64,000 nucleotides of DNA from JBMDXB01 sp048594885. GTDB lineage: Bacteria; Acidobacteriota; Vicinamibacteria; Vicinamibacterales; 2-12-FULL-66-21. Made by a program: the position numbers and the translations under genes. Under the pieces are notes generated by a model, which searched no databases, was not told the origin of the DNA, and saw nothing but the letters and a program-made list of their open reading frames with translations. This document shows positions 34,128 through 42,497 of this stretch, piece after piece. The stretch spans positions 54,462-118,461 of the forward strand of contig JBMDXB010000079.1 in the NCBI GenBank assembly GCA_048594885.1, given 5' to 3'. How positions within the stretch are numbered: position 1 is the first letter of the stretch; every line of letters starts with the position of its first letter.

Positions 34128-37100
34128 TCAGGACGAACGGAAGAAGGGCGGCATCGAAAGATGCCGCCCTTCTTCTTTCATGACCGCTTCGGTCACGGCA
34201 ATCTCGTACCTCGCAGGGATCGCTCGGAACATCGCGAGCGCCTCGGCCAGCGCAGTCCGGGCGGCGTCGACATCGCCGCGTCCAAGCGCGACGCGTCCCG
34301 CCGCCCTCAGCGCCACGCCGATCCCGTACGGAAACGCCACCTGCCGGCCGATCTCGATTGCCGACGCGGCAAGCTCGCCCGCGTGGTCGACGTCGTCGAG
34401 CGCGAGGTGCGCCTCGGCAAGCCACGCGTTGAACCAGCCCTGCTGCGGGCGCAACCCGAACTCCGCCGACCGCGCGACGGCCTCGGTCAGCGCGTCGCGG
34501 GCGCCGGACGGGTCGCCACCCCGCAGGTAGGCGTAACCCAGGAATCCAAGCGCGTTCGCGACGCCGAGGGGATCCGGCGCGAGCGACACCGCACGCCGGC
34601 ACGCCTCGACTGCCGCGACGGGTTCGCCGCGCGCCGCCTCGGCCCAACCGGTGCTCCACGCCGCGAATGTCTGCAGCCGCGCGCTGCCGGCGCGCTCAGC
34701 CAGCGACATCGCGATTCGATTCACCTCGTGCGCGCGATCGAGCTCCCCGAGCTGGATCGCATTCACCGCCTCATAGAGATGCGCGTAGAACAGCCACTCG
34801 ACGTCTCGCCCGCCGGCCAGCAACGCCGCGGCGCGGCGGGCCTGCTCGACACCGCGTGCCGGCGTGCCGGCCCAGAACGCTTCGAGCGCGAGCACGGCGT
34901 GTCCCTGTCCCTGCGCGAGATCGTCGCCGGCGCGGCTCGATACGGCGATCGCCCGCTCGGCGTGCAGGACGGCGGATTGATGCTGCCCGGCCAGACTGAA
35001 GGCCGCGGCGAGCCACGCGTGGCAGGCTCCCGCAGGCGAGGGATCGCCGATGCCGTCGAACACGTCGATGTAGCGCCCGAGCAGTTGGATCAGCTGCGGA
35101 AGGCGCCCGAGGTAGAAGAGATAACTCGCCTCCGCGCCGAGCAGTTCGACGAGCCGCCGGTCGCGAATCGCGGCGGGCAGGCGGGCCACGTGGCGTCTCG
35201 CCTCGGCCAGCGCCGCGACCGCATCGTCGAGCGCGTAGCGCCGGCTGGCCTGTTCGGCAAACAGCGCGAGATATCTCACCGCGTTCTCCGCCGCGCCCGC
35301 GCGCGTGTAGTGATGTCCGAGACGGTCGAAGACGTCCTCGAGGTGATCCGCAGCGACGCGCTCGATCGCGCCCGCGACGGCAAGATGCAGCGCCGCGCGC
35401 GTCGGCGGCAGCAGCTCGCCGTACGCCGCGTGGCGCAGCCGATCGTGGACGAACGAGAAGTTCTCTCCTTCGAGACGGACGACGCGGCGGCGGACGAGCT
35501 CTTCGAGGCCGTCGGCCGCGTCGCGATCCGGCAACTCCACGGTCTGGCGCAACAACTGGAAATCGAAGTCGCGACCGATCACCGCGGCGGCGTCCGCCAG
35601 CCGGCGTGCCGCCGGCCCAAGCCGATCGAGACGGCCACGAATCATCTGCTGGACACGATCGGGCAGCGTCGCGCGCGACGGCAGCGGTGAAGCGGCGTCT
35701 TCCGCGGCATGCAGCGCCTCGAGGGCGACGAAGGGATTGCCCTCGCTGAGCGACCAGACGTCTGCGGCCACATCCGTCTGCTTCGCGGCGCGGCTCGCGT
35801 GGGCGTCGACGAGCGCCAACGTCTCGGCGCGGGCCAGCGGCGCAAGCGTGAGGAGGGTCGCCGCGGATTCGTTCGAGATCTCGTCGATGGCGGATCGCAG
35901 CGCCGGCGCATCGGCCAGATGCTCCTCGCGCGCCGTGACGAGCAAGCAGATGCGGTGGCCCGCCGTTCGGCGGGAGACGAACGGCAGCAGCCGTACGCTC
36001 ATGCCGTCGGCCCAGTGCAGATCCTCGAGCACGACGAGCGCCGGACGGTGCCGCGCGACGTGCATCAGGAGACGCGCGATCGCCTCGAACAGGCGCAGAT
36101 GATCCTCGACCGTCGGCCGGTGCGCCGGCGGCGGCGCGACTTCGGGAAACAGCCGTGCGAGCTCCGGCCGCCAGATGGGATCGAGACCGTCGAGCGCCGC
36201 GCCCGGCACGTCCGCGGCTCGCAGCGCGTGCACCCAGACGCCAAACGGCAGGATCTGCTCGCTCTCGTACGCCTGCCCGACGAGCACCTGAAAATCGCGG
36301 AGGGCGGCGCGGTCGATGGCTTCTGCCGTCAGGCGGCTCTTACCGATCCCGGCCTCACCAAGCATGACGATCGTCCCGCCTTCGCCACGCGCCGTGCTGT
36401 CGAGCGCCGCCGTCAGCGTCGCCAGCTCTCCGGCGCGGCCGACGAGCGGAACCGTGGGGCCTGCGACGCGCCGCAGCCTCTGACCGTCAGCGCGCTGCTC
36501 GAACCGCGGCTCGGCCGCCGAGAGGATCTCGGTGTAGAGGCGCTTCGTGTCCGGTTCGGGCTGCGCGTGGAGTTCCCGGTGCAGGATGTCGACACACGCC
36601 TGGTACTGACGCAAGGCCGCTGCGCGACGGCCCTGTCGCGCGTACAGGCGCATGAGCGCTCGATGCACGGTCTCCTGTAACGGATCGAGCGCGAGCAGTC
36701 GCACCGCCGTCTGCACCGCCGGCTCGAGATCGCCGTGTGCTTGTTGATGCGCGAGCAGGCGCCCCATCACGTCAACCGCAAGCTCGTGCAGGCGTGTTCG
36801 CTCGGCGTGCAGCCATTCCTCGAACACGTCCGACTGCGCGCGAAGCCCGTCGAGAAGCGGACCGCGATACAGCCGCGCGGCGGCGGCGAGCGACGGCGCG
36901 ACCCCGTCGGCAGCCAGGCGGCCGAACTCGGCGACGTCGATCTCCACGCGGTGCGAATCGAGCCTGACGGAATCCGAATCGACGGCGAGGGGACAGGCAC
37001 CGGGCGGAAACGCGCGGCGGATCGAGACGAGCGCCTGCCGCATGCCCGCGCGTCCGGCCGGCTCCGGCACGTCGCTCCAGAGCAGCGTGGCGAGCTTGTG

Positions 37101-37238
37101 ACGCGGATGCGCCTGGTCCGGATGGAGCGCCAGGTACGCGAGCAGCGCCTGGGCCTTCTTGCGCGCAAACACGAGCGGCGTGCCGTCGGGCCGTCGCGCA
37201 TCGAAGCCGCCGAACAGATGGAGACGCAAGCGACGCAT
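34128..37238 (-). CDS. BTAD-type regulator with AAA ATPase and TPR domains
   Basis: This 1036-residue regulator has an OmpR-like winged helix (residues 1-95: LRLHLFGGFDARRPDG, KKAQALLAYLALHPDQ, LATLLWSDVPE), the bacterial transcriptional activator domain (about 95-245, EIDVAEFGRLAADG, RLYRGPLLDGL, QAHGDLEPAVQTAVRLLALDP) and a STAND-like ATPase (about 280-550: GEAGIGKSRLTAEA is Walker A, LVVLEDLHWAD Walker B). A long TPR region fills the rest. It is similar to SARP/LuxR-family large activators, but no C-terminal LuxR HTH is present. The signal and target genes are unknown. The ATG at 37238 precedes the family start. The last 17 codons coincide with the terminator hairpin of the convergent RRM gene. 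Confidence 0.9.
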   Translation of the reverse strand: MRRLRLHLFGGFDARRPDGTPLVFARKKAQALLAYLALHPDQAHPRHKLATLLWSDVPEPAGRAGMRQALVSIRRAFPPGACPLAVDSDSVRLDSHRVEIDVAEFGRLAADGVAPSLAAAARLYRGPLLDGLRAQSDVFEEWLHAERTRLHELAVDVMGRLLAHQQAHGDLEPAVQTAVRLLALDPLQETVHRALMRLYARQGRRAAALRQYQACVDILHRELHAQPEPDTKRLYTEILSAAEPRFEQRADGQRLRRVAGPTVPLVGRAGELATLTAALDSTARGEGGTIVMLGEAGIGKSRLTAEAIDRAALRDFQVLVGQAYESEQILPFGVWVHALRAADVPGAALDGLDPIWRPELARLFPEVAPPPAHRPTVEDHLRLFEAIARLLMHVARHRPALVVLEDLHWADGMSVRLLPFVSRRTAGHRICLLVTAREEHLADAPALRSAIDEISNESAATLLTLAPLARAETLALVDAHASRAAKQTDVAADVWSLSEGNPFVALEALHAAEDAASPLPSRATLPDRVQQMIRGRLDRLGPAARRLADAAAVIGRDFDFQLLRQTVELPDRDAADGLEELVRRRVVRLEGENFSFVHDRLRHAAYGELLPPTRAALHLAVAGAIERVAADHLEDVFDRLGHHYTRAGAAENAVRYLALFAEQASRRYALDDAVAALAEARRHVARLPAAIRDRRLVELLGAEASYLFYLGRLPQLIQLLGRYIDVFDGIGDPSPAGACHAWLAAAFSLAGQHQSAVLHAERAIAVSSRAGDDLAQGQGHAVLALEAFWAGTPARGVEQARRAAALLAGGRDVEWLFYAHLYEAVNAIQLGELDRAHEVNRIAMSLAERAGSARLQTFAAWSTGWAEAARGEPVAAVEACRRAVSLAPDPLGVANALGFLGYAYLRGGDPSGARDALTEAVARSAEFGLRPQQGWFNAWLAEAHLALDDVDHAGELAASAIEIGRQVAFPYGIGVALRAAGRVALGRGDVDAARTALAEALAMFRAIPARYEIAVTEAVMKEEGRHLSMPPFFRSS
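34140..34178 (+). terminator. Rho-independent terminator of the RRM gene
   Basis: A perfect 15-bp stem (GAAGAAGGGCGGCAT, 34140-34154, with 34161-34175) closes a six-base loop and is followed by TTTC. It lies inside the 3' coding end of the convergent regulator gene, so the same DNA encodes that protein's C-terminus on the other strand. Confidence 0.8.
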
Positions 37239-37312
37239 TCTACAGCCGGGTAACGGCGCTGTAACGCCTTTGTCACGGCACACGCGGTAGAACCTCGCGC
37301 AGGAGGACCGAC

Positions 37313-37819
37313 ATGAAATCGATTCGTCAACTCGTGATCGCTGGGTCTGTGCTTGCTATCTCGGCCGTGCCACTCAACGCCCTGCCCGCCGGCGCGGAAC
37401 AAAACTGTCAGCCCGTCGTGGGCCATTTCGAAGCGCACGTTGTCCCGCCTGGGCAGGGTCACTGCCCCAACGTGGCGGGGGCGTTCTGCACGGCCGGCAG
37501 CGTGTGGGGTGGCCTCAAGGGAACGTACGAGTTCGTGATGACGAACGCGATGCCGTCAGCGGCCATCGGCGGGGTGCCGACGATCCTTTTCTTCACCGGC
37601 ACGAGCGACGTGACGCTGAAGACCGGCGACCACGTCATGGGGACCGACACGGGGAGCATCGATCTGCCGCCGGGGCTCGGAGGATTTGCGTCGCTCATTA
37701 CGTTCACGGGCGGTACCGGGGAGATGTCTGGCGCCACAGGTCAAATTCGCCTGCGTGGGGAATTCGACGCCGTGGAAGGCACGACCAGCGGCGACTACAT
37801 CGGGAGTCTGTGTAAGTAA
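37313..37819 (+). CDS. secreted hypothetical protein, beta-rich
   Basis: The 168-residue product has a signal peptide (KSIRQLVIAGSVLAISAVPLNALPAGA). Its mature part has four Cys (CQPV, HCPN, AFCTA, SLCK) that may pair. The pattern GGTGEMSGATGQIRLRGEF near the end resembles the closing strands of small beta-barrel families such as DUF3224 or allene-oxide-cyclase-like proteins; this is only a shape match. GGAGG stands about 8 bases before the ATG at 37313. It is transcribed away from the large BTAD regulator and could be its target (inference from position). Confidence 0.75.
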   Translation: MKSIRQLVIAGSVLAISAVPLNALPAGAEQNCQPVVGHFEAHVVPPGQGHCPNVAGAFCTAGSVWGGLKGTYEFVMTNAMPSAAIGGVPTILFFTGTSDVTLKTGDHVMGTDTGSIDLPPGLGGFASLITFTGGTGEMSGATGQIRLRGEFDAVEGTTSGDYIGSLCK

Positions 37820-37850
37820 GCGCGCGGTTTTTGATGCAGAATGGCGCCGC

Positions 37851-39053
37851 ATGGCCATGGCCGAGCGGACCGTGCGGCGCTACCACTCGCTCGACGCCCT
37901 GCGCGCGGCGATGATGCTGCTGGGGCTGGTGCTGCACTCGGCTGCCGGCTACGTCACCACACCGCTCGGCGGCGCCTGGCCGTTCCGCGATCCGTACAGG
38001 AACGTCGTCTTCGACCTGCTCGTCTTCTTCATTCACCTGTTCCGCATGCCGGTGTTCTTCGCCGTCGCCGGCTTCTTCGCCGCGCTGCTCTACGAGCGCG
38101 ACGGCGCCGCAGGCTTCGCGCGCAACCGCGCCATGCGCGTGCTCCTGCCGCTCGTCCTCTTCTGGATCGGAGTCCTTCCCGTCACCGGGCTCGGCCTGGT
38201 GTTCGCGACCCGGCAGGTCGGCGCGCCGATGGTGTGGGATTCCAGCGGACCGGAGCCGCCATTCGTGCGGCAGGAGATCCTCGGTCATCTCTGGTTCCTC
38301 TACCAGCTCGCGCTGTTCTACGCCGCCGCACTCGTCACCGTGCCGCTCACGACGCGCCTGCCCGCTGCGGTGCGTGCGCGCGCGCATGCGGTGTTTCGCC
38401 TGCTTGCGCCATCGCCCGCCGGTGCCCTCGTCTTCGGCGCGCTCACGACGGTGACGATGATCCCGATGGTCAGCGCGGCGATCGACACGTCGGCGGCGAT
38501 TCTCCCGTCGCCCCGGATACTGGTCGCCTACGGCGTGTTCTTCGCGTTCGGCTGGCTGCTGTTCGGGCATCGCGATCTGCTCGCGTCGTTCACGAACCGC
38601 TGGAAGCTGCCGCTCGTCGCCGGCGTCGTTCTGGGCGCCGGCTACCTGTTCGTCATCGTCGGGCAATTTGGCTTCACGGACGCGCGCGTCTGGCACCGCA
38701 CGGCCATCGCGCTCGCCGGACCCGCGATCTGGCTGCTCTTGTTCGGGATGCTCGGGTGGTTCGGGCGCTACCTGGACGCCCCGCGGCCGATCGTCCGGTA
38801 CCTCTCGGATGCGTCGTACTGGATGTACATCACGCATCTCGTGCCGATCACGTTCGCGCAGGGACTGCTCGCGCACGTCGACGCGCCGTCCTTCGTGAAG
38901 TTCGCGGTCGTGCTCAGTGCGACGATCGTCGTCACCGTGACGACATACCATTACTTCGTGAGATCGACCGTCGTCGGCGAGCTGCTGAATGGACGCAGGT
39001 ATCCGCGCGCGCTGCCGCGGCTCGTGCGGGAACGGGAGATCACCGCGGTCTGA
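37851..39053 (+). CDS. acyltransferase family 3 membrane protein (OpgC-like)
   Basis: The 400-residue protein begins YHSLDALRAAMMLLGLVLHSAAGY, the acyltransferase-3 start with the active-site His (seen as LDALRA and VLHSA). About ten membrane helices follow, with HLWFLYQLALFY and SYWMYITHLV as further family blocks. OpgC/MdoC proteins succinylate glucans, and relatives O-acetylate surface sugars, probably at the inner membrane. I chose the ATG at 37851 (AMAERTVRRYH). The upstream start of the open frame is not coding. It is 31 bases downstream of the secreted beta-rich protein gene and may be co-transcribed with it. Confidence 0.9.
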   Translation: MAMAERTVRRYHSLDALRAAMMLLGLVLHSAAGYVTTPLGGAWPFRDPYRNVVFDLLVFFIHLFRMPVFFAVAGFFAALLYERDGAAGFARNRAMRVLLPLVLFWIGVLPVTGLGLVFATRQVGAPMVWDSSGPEPPFVRQEILGHLWFLYQLALFYAAALVTVPLTTRLPAAVRARAHAVFRLLAPSPAGALVFGALTTVTMIPMVSAAIDTSAAILPSPRILVAYGVFFAFGWLLFGHRDLLASFTNRWKLPLVAGVVLGAGYLFVIVGQFGFTDARVWHRTAIALAGPAIWLLLFGMLGWFGRYLDAPRPIVRYLSDASYWMYITHLVPITFAQGLLAHVDAPSFVKFAVVLSATIVVTVTTYHYFVRSTVVGELLNGRRYPRALPRLVREREITAV

Positions 39054-39087
39054 GAGCGATGGAGCTGGCTGATTTAGGAGAAGCGAC

Positions 39088-39564
39088 ATGCGAAAGGTGA
39101 CGTTGACGATCACGATTTTCCTCGGCCTTGCGGCCGTCCTCGGTGTCGCCGCCACGGCGGTCCCGCCCGCGCAGGCGCCGGCCGCGCAGTCGGCGGCGCG
39201 TGCCGAGCGCAGCGCCTGGTATTTCTATCGCGTGAAGTGGGGGTTCCAGGACGAGTTCGTCGCGCTGTTCGCCAAGAACCATCTGCCGGTGCTGAAGGAC
39301 CAGATGAAGACTGGCCGGATCAAGGACGTTCGCACCTACGTGCCGACGTATCACGGCGACGGCCGCGCCGACTGGACGTTCGCGGTGGTGATCACGTACC
39401 GCGACACGGCGGCGATGACAGGCCCCTCGGGCGAAGCGGAGATCGTCAAGCGCCTCTACCCGGATCAGGCGACGTTCAGGAAGGAAGAACAGCGCCGCTT
39501 CGAGCTGCTCGATGCGCACTGGGACGTGCCGCTCAACGAGCTCGATCTCTCGGGCGGCCGGTGA
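39088..39564 (+). CDS. secreted hypothetical protein, dimeric alpha/beta-barrel-like
   Basis: The 158-residue protein has a signal peptide (RKVTLTITIFLGLAAVLGVAATA) and an Ala/Pro linker. A domain of about 110 residues follows (YFYRVKWGFQDEFVALFAKNH, seen as YRVKWGFQDEF, and WTFAVVITYRD) that resembles dimeric alpha/beta barrel (ABM/EthD-like) proteins. No catalytic set is recognised. TAGGAGAAG precedes the ATG at 39088. The stop overlaps the GTG start of the PIG-L gene (GTGA), so the two are coupled. Confidence 0.75.
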   Translation: MRKVTLTITIFLGLAAVLGVAATAVPPAQAPAAQSAARAERSAWYFYRVKWGFQDEFVALFAKNHLPVLKDQMKTGRIKDVRTYVPTYHGDGRADWTFAVVITYRDTAAMTGPSGEAEIVKRLYPDQATFRKEEQRRFELLDAHWDVPLNELDLSGGR

Positions 39565-40301
39565 CGCTGCTCTTCTGCTTTGCGCATCCGGACGACGAGA
39601 GCTTCTCGGGCGCAGGCACGGCGATGAAGGCGGCCGCTGCGGGCGCGCGCATCGTGCTCGTCACCGCCACGCGCGGCGAGCGCGGCAAGGCTGGCGACCC
39701 GCCGCTCTGCGCGCCGGCCGATCTCGCCGCGTGCCGCGAGCGCGAGCTGCGCGAGGCCGCGCGCATCATCGGCTTCGACGAGGTGCATCTCCTCGACCAT
39801 CACGACGGCGAGCTGGCCGACGCCCCTCCGGACACGATTCGTCACGAGCTGGTGTCGTTCCTCCGCCGCGTGCGTCCGTCGATCGTGTTGACGTTCGACC
39901 CGAACGGCTTCAATCGCCATCCCGACCACATGGCCATCAGCCGGTTCACGAGCGACGCCATCTCCGCGGCTGCCGATCCGCGGTGGCTGCCGGACGCGGG
40001 TACGCCTCACGCCGTCTCGCGCCTGCTCTGGACGCCGCCGATCGCGCCGTGGGACGGAGTTTCGAGTGCGTCGCTCGCGGGTGAGCCCGGCGTCGACTTC
40101 CTCGTCGACGTGTCGACCTGGATCGACCGCCGCGCGGCCGCGTTGCGCGCGCATCGCACGCAGCAGCTGTCCACAGACACATACTTCTTCGGACGGCCCG
40201 ACCTCGAACGTGTCCTGGCAACGGAGATCTGGCGTCACGGGTTCGGTCCTCCCCTCGCCCACCGTCCGTCGCCCGACATCTTCGAGGGATTGTCCGGTTA
40301 A
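39561..40301 (+). CDS. PIG-L family deacetylase
   Basis: The 246-residue enzyme has the LmbE/PIG-L zinc motif AHPDDES at residues 8-14, TATRGERGK, HLLDHHDGEL and the second zinc-binding motif NRHPDHMA. These enzymes remove N-acetyl groups from sugars such as GlcNAc in mycothiol, bacillithiol or glycolipid synthesis. The substrate here is unknown. The GTG at 39561 overlaps the stop of the preceding secreted protein gene, and VTLLFCFAHPDDE is the correct family start. A possible -10 for the next gene lies over its stop codon. Confidence 0.93.
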   Translation: MTLLFCFAHPDDESFSGAGTAMKAAAAGARIVLVTATRGERGKAGDPPLCAPADLAACRERELREAARIIGFDEVHLLDHHDGELADAPPDTIRHELVSFLRRVRPSIVLTFDPNGFNRHPDHMAISRFTSDAISAAADPRWLPDAGTPHAVSRLLWTPPIAPWDGVSSASLAGEPGVDFLVDVSTWIDRRAAALRAHRTQQLSTDTYFFGRPDLERVLATEIWRHGFGPPLAHRPSPDIFEGLSG

Positions 40302-40304
40302 GCT
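40299..40304 (+). promoter_or_regulatory. candidate -10 hexamer TAAGCT six bases before a GTG start
   Basis: TAAGCT overlaps the stop of the PIG-L gene and stands six bases before the GTG at 40311. Transcription would then begin at the start codon itself. There is no ribosome site in between, which fits a leaderless message. Confidence 0.3.
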
Positions 40305-40310
40305 GAGACG

Positions 40311-40979
40311 GTGAGCTACGGACGACGCCTGGCGCGCACGCGTGTCCTCGAGACGCTCGAGGCGCGCATCAAGCAGTTCCGCTCGCGCGAGGAGATCTCC
40401 CCCTTCCGCGTTCCGCACGAGCCGCTGCGCCTGGACGCGATCGTGCGCGACGCGCTCGAGGACGGCGGCGATCGCGTCGACGAAGACGATCTGCGCACGC
40501 GTACCGTCATCCGGTTCGAGTGGCACGACAGCGGCACGTGGGACGCGTGGGCGATCGTGCTCGCGTCCGGCGTCACGGTGTTCTGCGACTCGGACGGCGA
40601 GGAAACGCGCGTCCTCGCGTCGCTCAAGCGAGGATCGGCGGAGGAGGCGGACCGTTTCTTTCTCGAGCTGCTCGCCGAATCGAAGGGCCACGAGCTCGGG
40701 ATCGAGATGGCCGGCGGCGCCCCGGATCGCGTTCGAACCTACATCACGGATCGCGCGTTCCTCACCGACGTCTTCGTCGAGCTGTTCGAGGGAACGCGCG
40801 CCGAGCGCTCCATCGAGCGCGTTGTCGCGCGAAGAATCGCGGGATCGGCGCCCGCGGATCGCCGCGACTTCCGCTCCGAGGTCGAGCGCTGGCTCGATCT
40901 CGTTCTCGTGACGCCGACGCCGAGCAAGGCCCGCCGCCGCAAGCCGCGGCGCCTGCGGGACGAAGATCCACTCCCGTAG
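40311..40979 (+). CDS. hypothetical cytoplasmic protein
   Basis: The 222-residue protein has no signal peptide or membrane segment. It is rich in Arg, Asp and Glu, with a middle beta-like region (RTVIRFEWHDSGTWDAWAIVLASGVTVF, seen as FEWHDSGTWDAW) and a basic tail (SKARRRKPRRLRDED). No known motif is seen. It starts with GTG at 40311, nine bases after the PIG-L stop. Its stop TAG is part of a palindromic element. Function unknown. Confidence 0.7.
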   Translation: MSYGRRLARTRVLETLEARIKQFRSREEISPFRVPHEPLRLDAIVRDALEDGGDRVDEDDLRTRTVIRFEWHDSGTWDAWAIVLASGVTVFCDSDGEETRVLASLKRGSAEEADRFFLELLAESKGHELGIEMAGGAPDRVRTYITDRAFLTDVFVELFEGTRAERSIERVVARRIAGSAPADRRDFRSEVERWLDLVLVTPTPSKARRRKPRRLRDEDPLP

Positions 40980-41004
40980 GGCGGAACTTCAGTTCCGCCA
41001 TCAG
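40974..41004. repeat. 31-bp palindromic element, copy 2
   Basis: The core 40980-40999 is the same 20-base palindrome as at 10930, in inverted orientation, flanked by CCGTAG and ATCAG. The TAG in the flank is the stop codon of the hypothetical gene ending at 40979. Confidence 0.8.
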
Positions 41005-41007
41005 CTC

Positions 41008-41038
41008 CCGTTGGGCGGAACTTCAGTTCCGCCATCAC
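41008..41038. repeat. 31-bp palindromic element, copy 3 (tandem with copy 2)
   Basis: The core 41014-41033 matches copy 2 exactly, flanked by CCGTTG and ATCAC. The two copies lie 34 bases apart, between convergent genes, and could form two successive hairpins. Confidence 0.8.
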
Positions 41039-41045
41039 TCGACGC

Positions 41046-42497
41046 TCACCTGGCACGTGCCGTGCGCCACACCTCGGGGCGCAGCAGCGCCAGCACCGTC
41101 AATACCTCCAGGCGGCCGATCCACATGGCCGCGGTGAGTACGACCTTCGACACCGGGTGCAGATCGGCGAAGTTGGCCATCGGCCCGACGGCGGCAAAGC
41201 CGGGACCGATGTTGCCGAGCGTCGCGATCGTCGCGGTCAACCCGGTCAGAATGTCGGCGCCGAGGGCGATGACGATCATCGTGCAGACGGCGAACACGAG
41301 CAGGTAGAAGAGGAAGAACACCAGCACGCTGCGCATTACATCGTCCGGCACGACACGGCCGCCCAGCTTCACCGGCAGGACGCCGCGCGGATGCAGCGTG
41401 CGGCGCAGCTCGAGCAGCGTGTAGCGTGCGATCAGCAGGTGGCGCACGACCTTCGGGCCGCCGCCCGCCGAGCCGGCACAGCCGCCGATGAACATGAGAA
41501 CGAGCAGGACCATCTTCGCCTGTTGGTTCCACAGCTCGAAGTCCACGCTTGCATACCCCGTTGTCGTGAGGATGGACAGGACCTGAAAAGCGGCGTGCCG
41601 GACGCGTGCGAGCAGGCCGGGAATCTCCGGCTGGAGAAAGACGACGAGGGCCGCCGTGGCGACGAGGACGATGCCCATGTAGGCGCGGAACTCCTCGTCC
41701 CTGACGAAGCTCCGCGTCTCGCCCCGCAGCATGCGGTAGTGCAGCGCGAAGTTCGCGCCCGCGCACAGCATGAAGAACGTGATGATCCATTCGGCCGCCG
41801 GGTTCGCGTAGCCGGCAACCGAGAGCGGATGTGGCGAGAAGCCGCCGGCGGCGAGCGTCGTGAATGCGTGGCATGTGCTGTCGTAGAGCGGCATGCCGGC
41901 AACGACGAGCGCCACGATCTCCGCGAGCGTCAGGCCGGTGTAGACGGCCCACAGCGCGGCTGCCGTCTTGCGGATCTGCGGCGTGAGCTTTTCGTCCGTG
42001 GGGCCGGGCGCCTCGGCAAAGAACAACTGCCGGCCGCCGATGCCGAGCCGCGGCAGGATGGCGACGAACAGCGCGATGACCCCCATCCCGCCGAACCACT
42101 GCGTCAGCGATCGCCAGAAGAAGACGCCGCGGCCGAACTGCGAGAAGTCCCGCATCACGGTCGCACCGGTCGTCGTCAGGCCCGACATCGATTCGAAGAG
42201 CGCGTCGATGGGAGAGAGCCCGGCGGGCACGTACGGCAAGGCGGCCGAGTGCGCCAGCAGGATCCACGATCCCGCGACGACAGCGAGCCCTTCGACGCGC
42301 TTCAAATCGTCGGTGCGCGCGCGCGGCGCGAGCATCATCAGTTGTCCGGCAACGGCGGAGATCACGCCGGCGCCGAGAAACCAGGTCACGTCCCGGTACT
42401 CGTCGTAGATCAGCGACACGGCGGCCGGGAGCAGGAACATCAAGCTGAAAAAGCGCAGGACGGCGCCGGTGGTGTGGAGGACGACCGGAACGCGCAT
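41046..42497 (-). CDS. trkH: TrkH family potassium uptake membrane subunit
   Basis: The 483-residue protein has the four pore-loop pattern of Trk/Ktr K+ translocators: SMSGLTTTGAT, FTTLAAGGFS, LTTTGYASV and ATLGNIGPGF, each with the filter glycine. Ten or so membrane helices surround them. It forms the K+-conducting dimer and is gated by TrkA. The ATG at 42497 shares its A with the trkA stop (TGATG), so trkA-trkH is a coupled operon. The stop at 41046 lies seven bases from palindromic repeat copy 3. Confidence 0.95.
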   Translation of the reverse strand: MRVPVVLHTTGAVLRFFSLMFLLPAAVSLIYDEYRDVTWFLGAGVISAVAGQLMMLAPRARTDDLKRVEGLAVVAGSWILLAHSAALPYVPAGLSPIDALFESMSGLTTTGATVMRDFSQFGRGVFFWRSLTQWFGGMGVIALFVAILPRLGIGGRQLFFAEAPGPTDEKLTPQIRKTAAALWAVYTGLTLAEIVALVVAGMPLYDSTCHAFTTLAAGGFSPHPLSVAGYANPAAEWIITFFMLCAGANFALHYRMLRGETRSFVRDEEFRAYMGIVLVATAALVVFLQPEIPGLLARVRHAAFQVLSILTTTGYASVDFELWNQQAKMVLLVLMFIGGCAGSAGGGPKVVRHLLIARYTLLELRRTLHPRGVLPVKLGGRVVPDDVMRSVLVFFLFYLLVFAVCTMIVIALGADILTGLTATIATLGNIGPGFAAVGPMANFADLHPVSKVVLTAAMWIGRLEVLTVLALLRPEVWRTARAR

